Source: DASQEH01 sp963765725
GTDB lineage: Bacteria; Actinomycetota; Actinomycetes; Propionibacteriales; Nocardioidaceae
NCBI GenBank assembly: GCA_963765725.1
Contig: CAVXXI010000001.1
Span: 310,001-374,000, forward strand
Reading direction: 5' to 3'
DNA: 64,000 nt
Each line of letters starts with the position of its first letter. The stretch's first letter is position 1. Positions 36,199 to 43,998 of this stretch are shown piece after piece. The translations under genes and the position numbers were made by a program. The notes beneath the pieces were generated by a model. It did no database searches. It had not been told where the DNA came from and saw nothing but the letters and a program-made list of their open reading frames with translations.

Positions 36199-36387
36199 GT
36201 GTACGACATGTATCCCGAGTGGGGGTCGGCCCCCCACGAGGCGGACCACCCTGCCCGCGCCACCCGTTCGGCTGCCCCTACCCTCGCGGCCCGCGTGACG
36301 CAGCCGGTGCAGGAGGCCCTCGACCGGCGCGACAGCGGCGCTCCCCGCGACGACGACGGCCGAGCCGGCGTCGGCGGCCGTCCCTAG
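36199..36387 (+). CDS. Small hypothetical protein upstream of leuB
   Basis: This 62-residue ORF reads MYDMYPEWGSAPHEADHP at the start and contains PVQEALDRRDSG near residue 38. Third codon positions are strongly GC-biased as in real genes here. A GAGG ribosome site lies eight bases before the GTG start. The acidic/basic composition with no hydrophobic helix suggests a soluble, possibly disordered protein. The Tyr-Pro-Trp/Glu-Trp start and Val-Gln-x-Ala-Leu-Asp-Arg-Arg-Asp motif remind me of short actinobacterial proteins of unknown function. It ends ten bases before leuB. Confidence 0.5.
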   Translation: MYDMYPEWGSAPHEADHPARATRSAAPTLAARVTQPVQEALDRRDSGAPRDDDGRAGVGGRP

Positions 36388-36390
36388 GAT
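36385..36390 (+). promoter_or_regulatory. -10 hexamer TAGGAT, probable leaderless promoter of leuB
   Basis: TAGGAT ends six bases before the leuB ATG at 36397 and overlaps the stop codon of the small ORF upstream. Confidence 0.4.
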
Positions 36391-36396
36391 GGCCCG

Positions 36397-37461
36397 ATGA
36401 CACGCAGCATCCGTCTTGCGGTGATCGGTGGCGACGGGATCGGCCCCGAGGTGACGGCCGAGGCCGTGAAGGTGCTCGACGCGGTGGCGACGACGTCCGA
36501 CGTCAAGTTCGACCGGACCGAGTACGACCTCGGCGCGGCCCGGTGGAAGGCGACCGGTGAGGTGCTGCCCGACTCGGTCCTCGCGGAGCTCCGCGACCAC
36601 GACGCCATCCTGCTCGGGGCGGTCGGGGGCCGGCCCAACGACACGTCGATGCCGCCGGGACTGCTCGAGCGTGGGCTCCTGCTCCGGCTGCGCTTCGAGC
36701 TCGACCACTATGTCAACCTGCGGCCCGCGCGCGTCTACCCGGGCGTACCGACACCGCTCGCAGACCCCGGTGCCGTCGACTTCGTGGTCGTACGGGAGGG
36801 CACGGAGGGGCCTTACGTCGGCAACGGTGGCGCGCTGCGTACCGGCACCGCCGCGGAGATCGCGACCGAGGTCAGCGTCAACACCGCGTATGGCGTCGAG
36901 CGGGTGGTACGGGACGCCTTCGCGCGGGCCGAGCGGCGTCCCCGCAAGTCGCTGACGTGGGTACACAAGACCAACGTGCTGGTGCACGCCGGCGCCTTGT
37001 GGGCCCGGGTCGTCCGAGCCGTGGCGGCCGAGCACCCCGACGTGTCCGTCGACTACCTGCACGTCGACGCTGCCACGATCCTGCTGGTGACCGACCCCGG
37101 CCGTTTCGACGTCATCGTGACCGACAACCTCTTCGGCGACATCCTCACCGATCTCGCCGCTGCCGTCACCGGCGGGATCGGGCTTGCCGCGAGCGCCAAC
37201 ATCAACCCCGACCGGACCGCGCCCAGCATGTTCGAACCCGTTCACGGCTCGGCGCCCGACATCGCCGGTCAGCACCGGGCCGACCCGACCGCGGCCATCC
37301 TGAGCGCGGCGCTGCTCCTCGACCACGTCGGCCTCGGTGAGGCGGCCGCCAGGGTCGAGCGGGCGGTGTACGACGACCTCGCCGCTGCTGCCGGCCGGAC
37401 CCGGCCTACCGGGCAGATCGGTGACGACATCTCCGGGCGGCTGCTCGCCTCGGTGAGTTAG
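36397..37461 (+). CDS. leuB: 3-isopropylmalate dehydrogenase
   Basis: LeuB oxidatively decarboxylates 3-isopropylmalate to 2-oxoisocaproate in leucine synthesis. It begins IRLAVIGGDGIGPEVTAEAVKVLD. Substrate-binding arginines are in LLLRLRFELDHYVNLRPARVYPG and VVREGTEGPYVGNGG. VHKTNVL holds the catalytic Lys, DYLHVDAATILLVTDPGRFDVIVTDNLFGDILTDLAA the metal-binding Asp residues, and MFEPVHGSAPDIAG the NAD site. The length is 354 residues. ilvE starts nine bases after its stop. It is separated from leuCD, as is usual in actinobacteria. Confidence 0.96.
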   Translation: MTRSIRLAVIGGDGIGPEVTAEAVKVLDAVATTSDVKFDRTEYDLGAARWKATGEVLPDSVLAELRDHDAILLGAVGGRPNDTSMPPGLLERGLLLRLRFELDHYVNLRPARVYPGVPTPLADPGAVDFVVVREGTEGPYVGNGGALRTGTAAEIATEVSVNTAYGVERVVRDAFARAERRPRKSLTWVHKTNVLVHAGALWARVVRAVAAEHPDVSVDYLHVDAATILLVTDPGRFDVIVTDNLFGDILTDLAAAVTGGIGLAASANINPDRTAPSMFEPVHGSAPDIAGQHRADPTAAILSAALLLDHVGLGEAAARVERAVYDDLAAAAGRTRPTGQIGDDISGRLLASVS

Positions 37462-37464
37462 CGT
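37459..37464 (+). promoter_or_regulatory. -10 hexamer TAGCGT overlapping the leuB stop, before ilvE
   Basis: TAGCGT ends six bases before the ilvE ATG at 37471 and includes the leuB TAG. It may give ilvE its own leaderless transcript. Confidence 0.35.
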
Positions 37465-37470
37465 GAACTC

Positions 37471-38559
37471 ATGACGATGACCAGCTCGATCGCGGTCGAG
37501 CGCCACCCCTCGCCCGTCCCGGCCGACCGCCGTGCCGAGATCCTCACCGAGCCCGGCTTCGGACTGCACTTCACCGACCACATGTTCGTCGCCGAGTGGA
37601 CCCCGGACGCCGGCTGGCACGACGCGACGCTGCGCCCGTACGGCCCCTTCAGCATCGACCCGGCGAGCTCGGTGCTCCACTACGCGCAGGAGATCTTCGA
37701 AGGCACCAAGGCGTACCGGCACGTCGACGGGTCGATCTGGGCCTTCCGCCCCGACGCCAACGCCGCCCGGTTCCAACGCTCCGCCGTCCGGCTGGCACTT
37801 CCGGAGCTGCCCACCGACGACTTCGTCGGAGCCCTCCGGGCGCTGGTGGAGATCGACCGCGAATGGGTGCCGGGCGGTGCGGAGCAGTCGCTGTACATCC
37901 GGCCCTTCATGTTCGCCTCCGAGGTGTTCCTCGGCGTGCGGCCGGCCAAGCACGTCACGTTCGCGGTGATCGCCTCGCCGGCGGGCCCGTACTTCAGCGG
38001 CGGCGTCAAGCCGGTCTCCATCTGGCTCAGCGAGGAGTTCAACCGGGCGGCGCCGGGCGGTACGGGAGCCGCCAAGTGCGGCGGGAACTACGCTGCGAGC
38101 CTGCTGCCTCAGCAGGAGGCCATCGCCAACGGCTGCGACCAGGTGGTCTTCCTCGACGCCGCGCACAACACGTCGCTCGAGGAGCTCGGCGGGATGAACA
38201 TCTTCCTCGTGTACTCCGACGGCACGCTGGTCACGCCCGAGCTCAACGGCTCGATCCTCGAGGGCGTGACCCGGTCGTCGATCATCGAGCTCGCCGACGA
38301 GCTCGGCTACAAGGTCGACGAGCGCCGGGTGACCTTCGACGAGTGGCGGGAGGGGATGGCGAGCTCCGACATCACCGAGGTCTTCGCGTGTGGCACCGCA
38401 GCGGTGCTGACGCCGATCGGGCTGCTCAAGTGGCGAACGGGTCAGGTGTCGTGCGGTGAGGCCGCAGGCCCGGTGACGCTGGAGCTGCGCTCCCGGCTGC
38501 TCGATATCCAGTACGGCCGGGCCGCGGACACCCATGGGTGGATGCAGCGGCTCGCCTGA
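37471..38559 (+). CDS. ilvE: Branched-chain amino-acid aminotransferase
   Basis: This fold-type IV PLP enzyme carries out the last step of Val, Leu and Ile synthesis. Its 362 residues include DHMFVAEWTPDAGWHDATLRPYGPF, LHYAQEIFEGTKAYRHVDGSIWAFRPDANAARF, LYIRPFMFASE, the PLP lysine in GTGAAKCGGNYAASL and GTAAVLTPIG near the C-terminus. The BCAT type (mammalian-like, about 360 residues) is the usual actinobacterial form. It lies nine bases after leuB and 14 bases before a kinase gene. Confidence 0.96.
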   Translation: MTMTSSIAVERHPSPVPADRRAEILTEPGFGLHFTDHMFVAEWTPDAGWHDATLRPYGPFSIDPASSVLHYAQEIFEGTKAYRHVDGSIWAFRPDANAARFQRSAVRLALPELPTDDFVGALRALVEIDREWVPGGAEQSLYIRPFMFASEVFLGVRPAKHVTFAVIASPAGPYFSGGVKPVSIWLSEEFNRAAPGGTGAAKCGGNYAASLLPQQEAIANGCDQVVFLDAAHNTSLEELGGMNIFLVYSDGTLVTPELNGSILEGVTRSSIIELADELGYKVDERRVTFDEWREGMASSDITEVFACGTAAVLTPIGLLKWRTGQVSCGEAAGPVTLELRSRLLDIQYGRAADTHGWMQRLA

Positions 38560-38572
38560 GCCGGCCCGCGCC

Positions 38573-40093
38573 GTGACCACGTCGTCGCATGCGACCACCG
38601 TCGGCCGCTACACGCTGCTGTCCAAGGTGGGCGAGGGCGGCATGGGCGTCGTCCACCTGGCCGAGTACCCGCCGGGACACCACGTCGCGATCAAGCTGCT
38701 GCGTCCGCACGTGGTCAGCGACGATCACGGCAGGGCTCGGATGGCCCGCGAGGTCACCTCGTTGCGGCGGGTGCGCTCTCCCCGCGTCGCCGAGGTGTAC
38801 GACGCCGACCCGTGGGGCGAGACGCCGTACATCGTCACGCGCTTCGTGCCCGGACCCTCGCTCCAGGACCGCGTGGGGGCGTGGGGGCCGCTACAGGGCG
38901 CGGAGCTCGAGAGCTTCGCGCGCGGCCTGGCGCAGGCGCTCGCGGCGGTGCACGCGGCCGGTGTCCTGCACCGCGACATCAAGCCGTCCAACGTCCTGCT
39001 GGAGGGCTCCGGCCCGGTCCTGATCGACTTCGGGCTCGCGCAGCTGTGCGACGACGCACGGATCACCTACAGCGGCTGGCTGCTCGGTACCCCTGGCTAC
39101 CTGGCGCCGGAGATCCTCTACGGTGAGGACCCCACGCCGCAGGCCGACGTGCACTCGTGGGCGGCCACGGTCGTGTACGCCGCAACCGGCCGCGGCCCGT
39201 ACGGCACGGGTCCCGCCATCGCCGTGATGGACCGGGTCCGCCGCGGCGAGCACGACCTCGCGGGGGTACCCGACGCCCTGTACTGGCTGGTGCGGCAGTG
39301 CCTGAGCCCCGACCCGCACGACCGCCCTTCCTCCGGGCAGGTCGCCGACTGGCTGTCGGGAGCGGGACGCGCGGCGCCGACGGCGACAGCGCCAGCGGTC
39401 CCGCAGGCGCGGCGGGCGGCTCCGACGGCTGCCGGGCCTCTGCGGCCGACCGCCCGCTCGGGTGCGACGCAGATTCCGGCGCCCGCGCCGGATATGCCGG
39501 TCTCGGCGAGGCGTCCAAGCGTGCTGGCGCGGCTGCTGTTCTGGAGTGCGGTCGGGTGCCTGCTGGTCGCGGGGTTCGTCACGGCTCCGGTGACCGCGGC
39601 GGTCTGTGTCTGCCTGGCCGGCTGGGTGATGCGTACGTTCGCCGTGCGACAGAGCCGGCTCGACGCCAGGCGAGCCCGCCGCGGCCACCGGCGGGGTGAC
39701 TCCTCGCTGGCGACACTGTGTACTCCCTGGTACGCCGTGGCGGCGTTGCCGGGGGCGGTGCTGAACGCCGTCGTGGCAGTGAGCGGCGCCGTGCTCGCCG
39801 CCCTCGTCGCGACCGTCACGACGCCGCCGCGCACGCTCGTCCTGGTGCTGGCGATCGCGGGCGTGGTGACGGGCCTCATCGTGTACTGGGGACCGTTCAG
39901 CGGCCGCACGCGCGACGGCGGGGCGGCGTTCACTCGCGGCCTGCTGCGCTCACGGACCGCGACCCTCGTCGTGGTCGGCCTGCTCCTCGCGTCGGCGCTG
40001 GCTCTGCTGGTCACGAGGCAGGTGACGGGGCCGACGTACTCCCCGCTGCCGGCGCCTCCGTGGGCCTCCAGCCTCCGCGGCTCCCTTCCCTGA
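38573..40093 (+). CDS. Serine/threonine protein kinase with polytopic C-terminal membrane domain
   Basis: The N-terminal PknB-like kinase domain (about residues 12-265) has the glycine loop VGEGGMGVVHLAE, ATP-binding Lys41 in VAIKLL, catalytic HRDIKPSN (Asp135), DFGLAQL at 152 and APEILYGEDPTPQADVHSW. A Pro/Ala linker follows. About six hydrophobic segments come next (VLARLLFWSAVGCLLVAGFV; VTAAVCVCLAGWVM; PWYAVAALPGAVLNAVVAVS; VLAALVATV; LVLVLAIAGVVTGLIVYW; TLVVVGLLLASALALLV) in place of the usual single helix plus PASTA repeats. The protein is 506 residues long. The GTG start lies 14 bases after ilvE, so cotranscription is likely. The sensed signal is unknown. Confidence 0.88.
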   Translation: MTTSSHATTVGRYTLLSKVGEGGMGVVHLAEYPPGHHVAIKLLRPHVVSDDHGRARMAREVTSLRRVRSPRVAEVYDADPWGETPYIVTRFVPGPSLQDRVGAWGPLQGAELESFARGLAQALAAVHAAGVLHRDIKPSNVLLEGSGPVLIDFGLAQLCDDARITYSGWLLGTPGYLAPEILYGEDPTPQADVHSWAATVVYAATGRGPYGTGPAIAVMDRVRRGEHDLAGVPDALYWLVRQCLSPDPHDRPSSGQVADWLSGAGRAAPTATAPAVPQARRAAPTAAGPLRPTARSGATQIPAPAPDMPVSARRPSVLARLLFWSAVGCLLVAGFVTAPVTAAVCVCLAGWVMRTFAVRQSRLDARRARRGHRRGDSSLATLCTPWYAVAALPGAVLNAVVAVSGAVLAALVATVTTPPRTLVLVLAIAGVVTGLIVYWGPFSGRTRDGGAAFTRGLLRSRTATLVVVGLLLASALALLVTRQVTGPTYSPLPAPPWASSLRGSLP

Positions 40094-40140
40094 CCAACCC
40101 CCTTCCCGCGAGACGTCACCCCCGGCCCAGTTCCGCCGGC

Positions 40141-40405
40141 CGAGTGGGCGGGAATGTCCGGTCGAGTGGGCGGGAATGTCCGGTCGAGTGGGCGGGAATG
40201 TCCGGTCGAGTGGGCGGGAATGTCGGCTCGAGCGGGCAGAGATGTACGCCGAGCCGGCAGAGGTGTACCGCCGGGGTGGTCAGTGTGCCCAGCAAGCGTG
40301 TCGCGGACGGGTCGCCGCAACCCCGTGTGCTGACTGCGGCTGATTTTGCGCCCACTCAAGCAAGCATTTCCGCCCTCTCGAGCGAGCATTTGCGCCCTTT
40401 CGAGG
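40141..40405. repeat. Array B1: mirrored 22-base repeats, subfamily B
   Basis: Six contiguous 22-base units start at 40141, 40163, 40185, 40207, 40229 and 40251; the core of the first four is GAGTGGGCGGGAATGTC. A unique centre (40273-40339) follows, with a short inverted repeat. About three reverse-complement units follow at 40340-40405, with cores such as GAGCATTTGCGCCCTTTCGA. The array lies 47 bases downstream of the kinase stop codon. The 40094-40140 stretch shows nothing else. Confidence 0.8.
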
Positions 40406-40445
40406 GTGGCGGTGGGCCGAGGCCCTGACGGACCCGCACGCGAGG

Positions 40446-40557
40446 TAAGCGGTGGCTCCTCGCAGGGAACTACTTGGCCCCTCAGCGGGAACTACGTGAC
40501 TCCTCAGCGGGAAGGAGGTGACTCCTCGGGGGGAACTACCTGGCTCCTCGGCGAGAT
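40446..40557 (-). repeat. Array A3: five 22-base subfamily-A repeats, inverted orientation only
   Basis: About five units with core TGACTCCTCAGCGGGAA repeat every 22 bases. The orientation is that of the right-hand halves of arrays A2 and A4. It follows array B1 and ends 40 bases before the cimA leader peptide. Confidence 0.75.
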
Positions 40558-40597
40558 GGTGGTCGCTGACCGCAGATCCGTGTGACAGACTCGAGAC

Positions 40598-40627
40598 GTG
40601 AAGCAGTACCGCATTCTCATCAGCTAG
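40598..40627 (+). CDS. cimA leader peptide (Ile/Leu attenuator)
   Basis: A nine-codon ORF starting GTG reads MKQYRILIS and stops with TAG at 40625-40627. Its Ile-Leu-Ile codons suit control by the end product of the citramalate route. A possible -10 (CAGACT, 40586-40591) ends six bases before the GTG, so the leader may be translated from a leaderless mRNA. It is followed immediately by two hairpins, the second a terminator. Confidence 0.65.
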   Translation: MKQYRILIS

Positions 40628-40650
40628 CGCGCACGTCCCTTCGTGCGCGC
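40627..40650 (+). promoter_or_regulatory. Antitermination/pause hairpin in the cimA leader
   Basis: GCGCGCACG (40627-40635) and CGTGCGCGC (40642-40650) form a perfect nine-base-pair stem with a six-base loop. The stem starts on the last base of the leader-peptide stop codon. Confidence 0.6.
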
Positions 40651-40651
40651 C

Positions 40652-40680
40652 GACCTCTCGTCTCGACGGGGGGTCTTTTT
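40652..40680 (+). terminator. Intrinsic terminator (attenuator) upstream of cimA
   Basis: GACCTC (40652-40657) pairs with GGGGTC (40670-40675) with one G-U pair, and the stem can extend inwards. Five T follow at 40676-40680. It lies 30 bases before the cimA ATG. Confidence 0.75.
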
Positions 40681-40710
40681 GTTGCCCGCCACGCCAGAAC
40701 GAGGACCACC

Positions 40711-42298
40711 ATGAGCACCGCCGCCGACTTCCACGTGTACGACACGACCCTGCGCGACGGCGCGCAGCAGGAGGGCCTGAACCTGTCCGTCGACGACAAG
40801 CTGCACATCGCCCGCCACCTGGACACGCTCGGCGTCGGCTTCATCGAAGGCGGTTGGCCGGGCGCGGTACCGAAGGACACCGAGTTCTTCCGCCGGGCAC
40901 GAGACGAGCTCGCCCTGTCGAGCTCGACCCTCGCCGCGTTCGGGTCGACCCGGAGGCCCGGTGTACGCGCCGCCGACGACCCGCTGGTCGGGGCGCTGCG
41001 CGACTCCGGCGCGTCGGTGGTCACCCTCGTCGCGAAGAGCTCGGACCGCCACGTGGAGCTGGCCCTGCGGACGACCCTCGACGAGAATCTCGCGATGGTC
41101 CGCGACACCGTGGCGCACCTGCGGGCCGAGGGGCAGCGCGTCTTCCTCGACGCGGAGCACTTCTTCGACGGGTACCGCGCCAACCGCGCCTACGCCCTGG
41201 AGGTGCTGCGAGCGGCCGGCGAGGCAGGTGCGGAGGTCGTCGCCCTCTGCGACACCAACGGCGGAATGCTCCCGCCGGAGGTCGCCGACGTCGTGCAGGA
41301 CGTCCTCGCCTCGACGCAGCTGCGCGTGGGTATCCACTGTCACAACGACACAGGGTGCGCGGTCGCGAACACGCTGACCGCCGTCGACGCCGGCGCGACA
41401 CACGTACAGGGCACGCTGAACGGCTACGGCGAGCGCACCGGGAACGCCGACCTCGCTAGCGGTGGTCGCGAATCTCGAGCTCAAGCTCGACCGCGACGTC
41501 CTCCCGTCCGGCCGGCTGAAGGAGGCGACCCGGATTGCGCACGCGGTCGCCGAGGTGACGAACGTGCCACCGTACTCGCGGCAGCCGTACGTCGGCTCAT
41601 CGGCCTTCACGCACAAGGCGGGCCTGCACGCGAGCGCGATCAGGATCGACCCGGACCTCTACCAGCACACCGAGCCGGCCGAGGTCGGAAACGACATGCG
41701 CCTGCTCGTCTCGGAGATGGCCGGCAGGGCGTCCATCGAGCTGAAGGGCAGGGAGCTCGGCTTCGACCTGACGGGTACCGGTGACAAGGACCTCGTCGCC
41801 CGCATCACCGCACGCGTGAAGGCGCTGGAGCTCGCCGGTCACACCTTCGAGGCGGCCGACGCGTCTTTCGAGCTGCTGCTCGTCGAGGAGGTCGAGGGCC
41901 GGCGCCCGTCGTACTTCGAGGTCGAGTCGTGGCGGGTCATCACCGAGTCCAACCCGGCCGGGGAGGCCGCGTCGGAGGCGACGGTGAAGCTGCGCGCGGG
42001 CGGTGAGCGGATCGTGATGACCGGTGAGGGCAACGGCCCGGTGAACGCCCTTGACGCGGCGCTGCGCCAGGCGATCGGCCAGGCGTACCCGCAGGTCTCC
42101 AAGCTCGAGCTGATCGACTACAAGGTGCGGATCCTCGACCAGGGCCACGGCACCGACGCGGTGACCCGGGTACTCATCGAGACCGCCGACGACGAGTCGT
42201 CGTGGGTGACGGTCGGCGTCGGCCACAACGTCGTCGAGGCGTCGTGGGCGGCGCTCCTCGACGCCGTCACATACGGCCTGCGGCGCGTGCTCAGCTAG
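40711..42298 (+). CDS. cimA: (R)-citramalate synthase, one frameshift
   Basis: CimA condenses pyruvate and acetyl-CoA to citramalate, a threonine-independent route to 2-oxobutyrate and isoleucine. The HMGL-like domain has VYDTTLRDGAQQEGLNLSV, EGGWPGAVPKDTEFF, VALCDTNGGMLP, GIHCHNDTGCAVANT and NGYGERTGNADL. One extra base near 41453 breaks the frame; without it the chain runs GNADLLAVVANLELKL and on through FTHKAGLHASAI to a C-terminal LeuA-type allosteric domain (VEVESWRV region, TVGVGHNVVEASW). The corrected length is 528 residues, fitting CimA rather than LeuA (short N-terminus, GGWPGA motif). The ATG has a GAGGA ribosome site and the upstream attenuator. Confidence 0.9.
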
Positions 42299-43157
42299 CC
42301 GCCTCGACGGTGACACAGACGTCGACCAGCCGCGAGCGCAGCTTCGACCCGCGCTCGGCGAAGCCCCGCTGCGCGGACAGGTAGGCGGCCTTCCCCTCGG
42401 CCGTCTCGATCCGGACCGGCTCCACGCCCAGGCGGCTGAAGTCGTACGGTGACGCGCGCATGTCGAGCTGGCGCACCTCGTACGCCAGCTCGAAGCAGTC
42501 GGCCACCAGCTCCGAGGCGGTGAACGGCGCGAGCGTGTACGCCCACCGGTACAGGTCCATGGTGGCGTGCAGGCATCCCGGCTGCTCGAAGGCCGCCTCC
42601 GTGGCGCGGGTCGGCTGGACGACGTTGAGAGCCCGCGCCGGCTCGGTGAAGAAGCGGTACGCGTCGAAGTGCGTACACGTCACCCGGTGCGACTCCACCA
42701 CCTGGTCCGTGCCCCGGCTGCCGAGCCGCAGCGGGTACGCCGGGTGCCGCACGGCTGCGGCAGGCTCGCGGTAGACCATCGCCCACTCGTGCAGCCCGAA
42801 GCACCCCAGGTGCGGGGGACGCTCCCCGGTCGCGGACAGCAGCCGCCTGATCGAGGCCACCTGCCTGCGTCGAGACGGCTCGACGGCGAGGTCGACCCGC
42901 GCGCCGCCGCCCGTGACGACATACCCGCGGACGCTGTGGAAGTCGGAGGCGGCGCTCCCGGCGAGCTCCACACCGATCCCCGGGTGCCAGCGCCGCAGCG
43001 CGGCCGGCCGGTACGCGTAGTACGTGAACAGGAAGTCGTCGATCGGATGCGCGATCGCGCGCCCACGACGGTACAGGTACGGCCCCACGTAGCGGTCGAC
43101 ACGCGCCTCGTGCGCCGACCGACGCGCCCGCCACGCCGTCTCGTCCAGCCTCTGCAC
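42291..43157 (-). CDS. Conserved actinobacterial protein (often labelled 3-methyladenine DNA glycosylase)
   Basis: This 288-residue soluble protein starts MQRLDETAWRARRSAHEARVDRYVGPYL and contains HPIDDFLFTYYAYRPAALRRWHPG, HLGCFGLHEWAMVYR, CTHFDAYRFFTEPA and QPGCLHATMDLYRWAYTLAPF. Close relatives are common in actinobacteria and carry the label 3-methyladenine DNA glycosylase in some annotations. I see no helix-hairpin-helix or AAG-type signature to support that. The His/Asp/Cys-rich motifs hint at a metal enzyme. The GTG at 43157 is the best start. It is convergent with cimA (eight-base overlap). Confidence 0.6.
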   Translation of the reverse strand: MQRLDETAWRARRSAHEARVDRYVGPYLYRRGRAIAHPIDDFLFTYYAYRPAALRRWHPGIGVELAGSAASDFHSVRGYVVTGGGARVDLAVEPSRRRQVASIRRLLSATGERPPHLGCFGLHEWAMVYREPAAAVRHPAYPLRLGSRGTDQVVESHRVTCTHFDAYRFFTEPARALNVVQPTRATEAAFEQPGCLHATMDLYRWAYTLAPFTASELVADCFELAYEVRQLDMRASPYDFSRLGVEPVRIETAEGKAAYLSAQRGFAERGSKLRSRLVDVCVTVEAAS

Positions 43158-43204
43158 CGCATCATCGTAGATCCGGCTCGTGCGGGCTCCCGCCACCGCA
43201 CGGG

Positions 43205-43210
43205 TAGGCT
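43205..43210 (+). promoter_or_regulatory. -10 hexamer TAGGCT, probable leaderless promoter of the FAH-family gene and gltX
   Basis: TAGGCT ends eight bases before the GTG at 43219, with no ribosome-binding site between. Confidence 0.4.
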
Positions 43211-43218
43211 TCTGCGTC

Positions 43219-43998
43219 GTGAAGATCGCGCGGTTCACTGCAGGCGACGAGCCGGTGTACGGCCTGGTGGGCGGCACCGAGGGCGACGAGATCGTCGCGT
43301 CGGTCGTCGGTGATCCGCTGTACCAGGGCATCGAGCTGACCGGGGAGCAGTACTCCCTCGCCGACGTACGCCTGCTCGCCCCGGTGATCCCGAGAAGCAA
43401 GGTCGTCGGCGTCGGCCGCAACTACGCCGCCCACGCGGCGGAGCTGGGCCACGACGTGCCGAGCGAGCCGCTCGTCTTCCTCAAGCCCAACACGTCGGTG
43501 ATCGGGCCGCTCGACCCCATCGTGTACCCCTCGCTGTCCAGCAACGTCCACTACGAGGGCGAGCTCGCCGTCGTGATCGGCCGGATCTGCCGCGACGTTC
43601 CCGCCGCCCGAGCCGGCGACGTGATCTTCGGCTACACCGTCGCCAACGACGTGACCGCCCGCGACCTGCAGGAGAAGGACGGGCAGTGGGCCCGGGCCAA
43701 GGGCTTCGACTCGTTCTGCCCCCTCGGGCCCTGGATCGAGACCGACCTGGACCCGAGTGACCTCCAGATCACGACGACGCTCAACGGCGAGCCGCGGCAG
43801 AACAGTACGACGGGCCTGATGCTCAACGCCGTCCCTGCGCTGGTCGCGTACATCTCGTCGTTCATGACCCTGCTGCCAGGCGACGTGATCGCCACCGGCA
43901 CCCCTGAAGGAGTCGGCCCGATGAAGCCGGGCGACGAGGTCTCGGTCAGCGTGAGCGGCATCGGGACCCTGACCAACCGGGTGGTCGACCGTGACTGA
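43219..43998 (+). CDS. Fumarylacetoacetate hydrolase-family protein
   Basis: This 259-residue FAH-fold enzyme acts on a 2-oxo/dioxo acid (for example acylpyruvase or oxaloacetate-decarboxylase-like). The family core VVGVGRNYAAHAAELG, FLKPNTSVIGP, the metal ligands in HYEGELAVVIGR and GYTVANDVTARDLQ, KGFDSFCPLGPWI, and LLPGDVIATGTPEGVGPMKPGD are all present. The substrate is not fixed. The GTG start follows a -10 hexamer closely. Its end overlaps the gltX start by eight bases; this neighbour pair recurs in other actinobacteria. Confidence 0.88.
   Translation: MKIARFTAGDEPVYGLVGGTEGDEIVASVVGDPLYQGIELTGEQYSLADVRLLAPVIPRSKVVGVGRNYAAHAAELGHDVPSEPLVFLKPNTSVIGPLDPIVYPSLSSNVHYEGELAVVIGRICRDVPAARAGDVIFGYTVANDVTARDLQEKDGQWARAKGFDSFCPLGPWIETDLDPSDLQITTTLNGEPRQNSTTGLMLNAVPALVAYISSFMTLLPGDVIATGTPEGVGPMKPGDEVSVSVSGIGTLTNRVVDRD

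Noticed and set aside
36088..38598. Minus-strand ORF of about 836 codons opposite leuB and ilvE
   Set aside because: Antisense shadow with low-complexity Arg/Gly/Asp content and no ribosome site.
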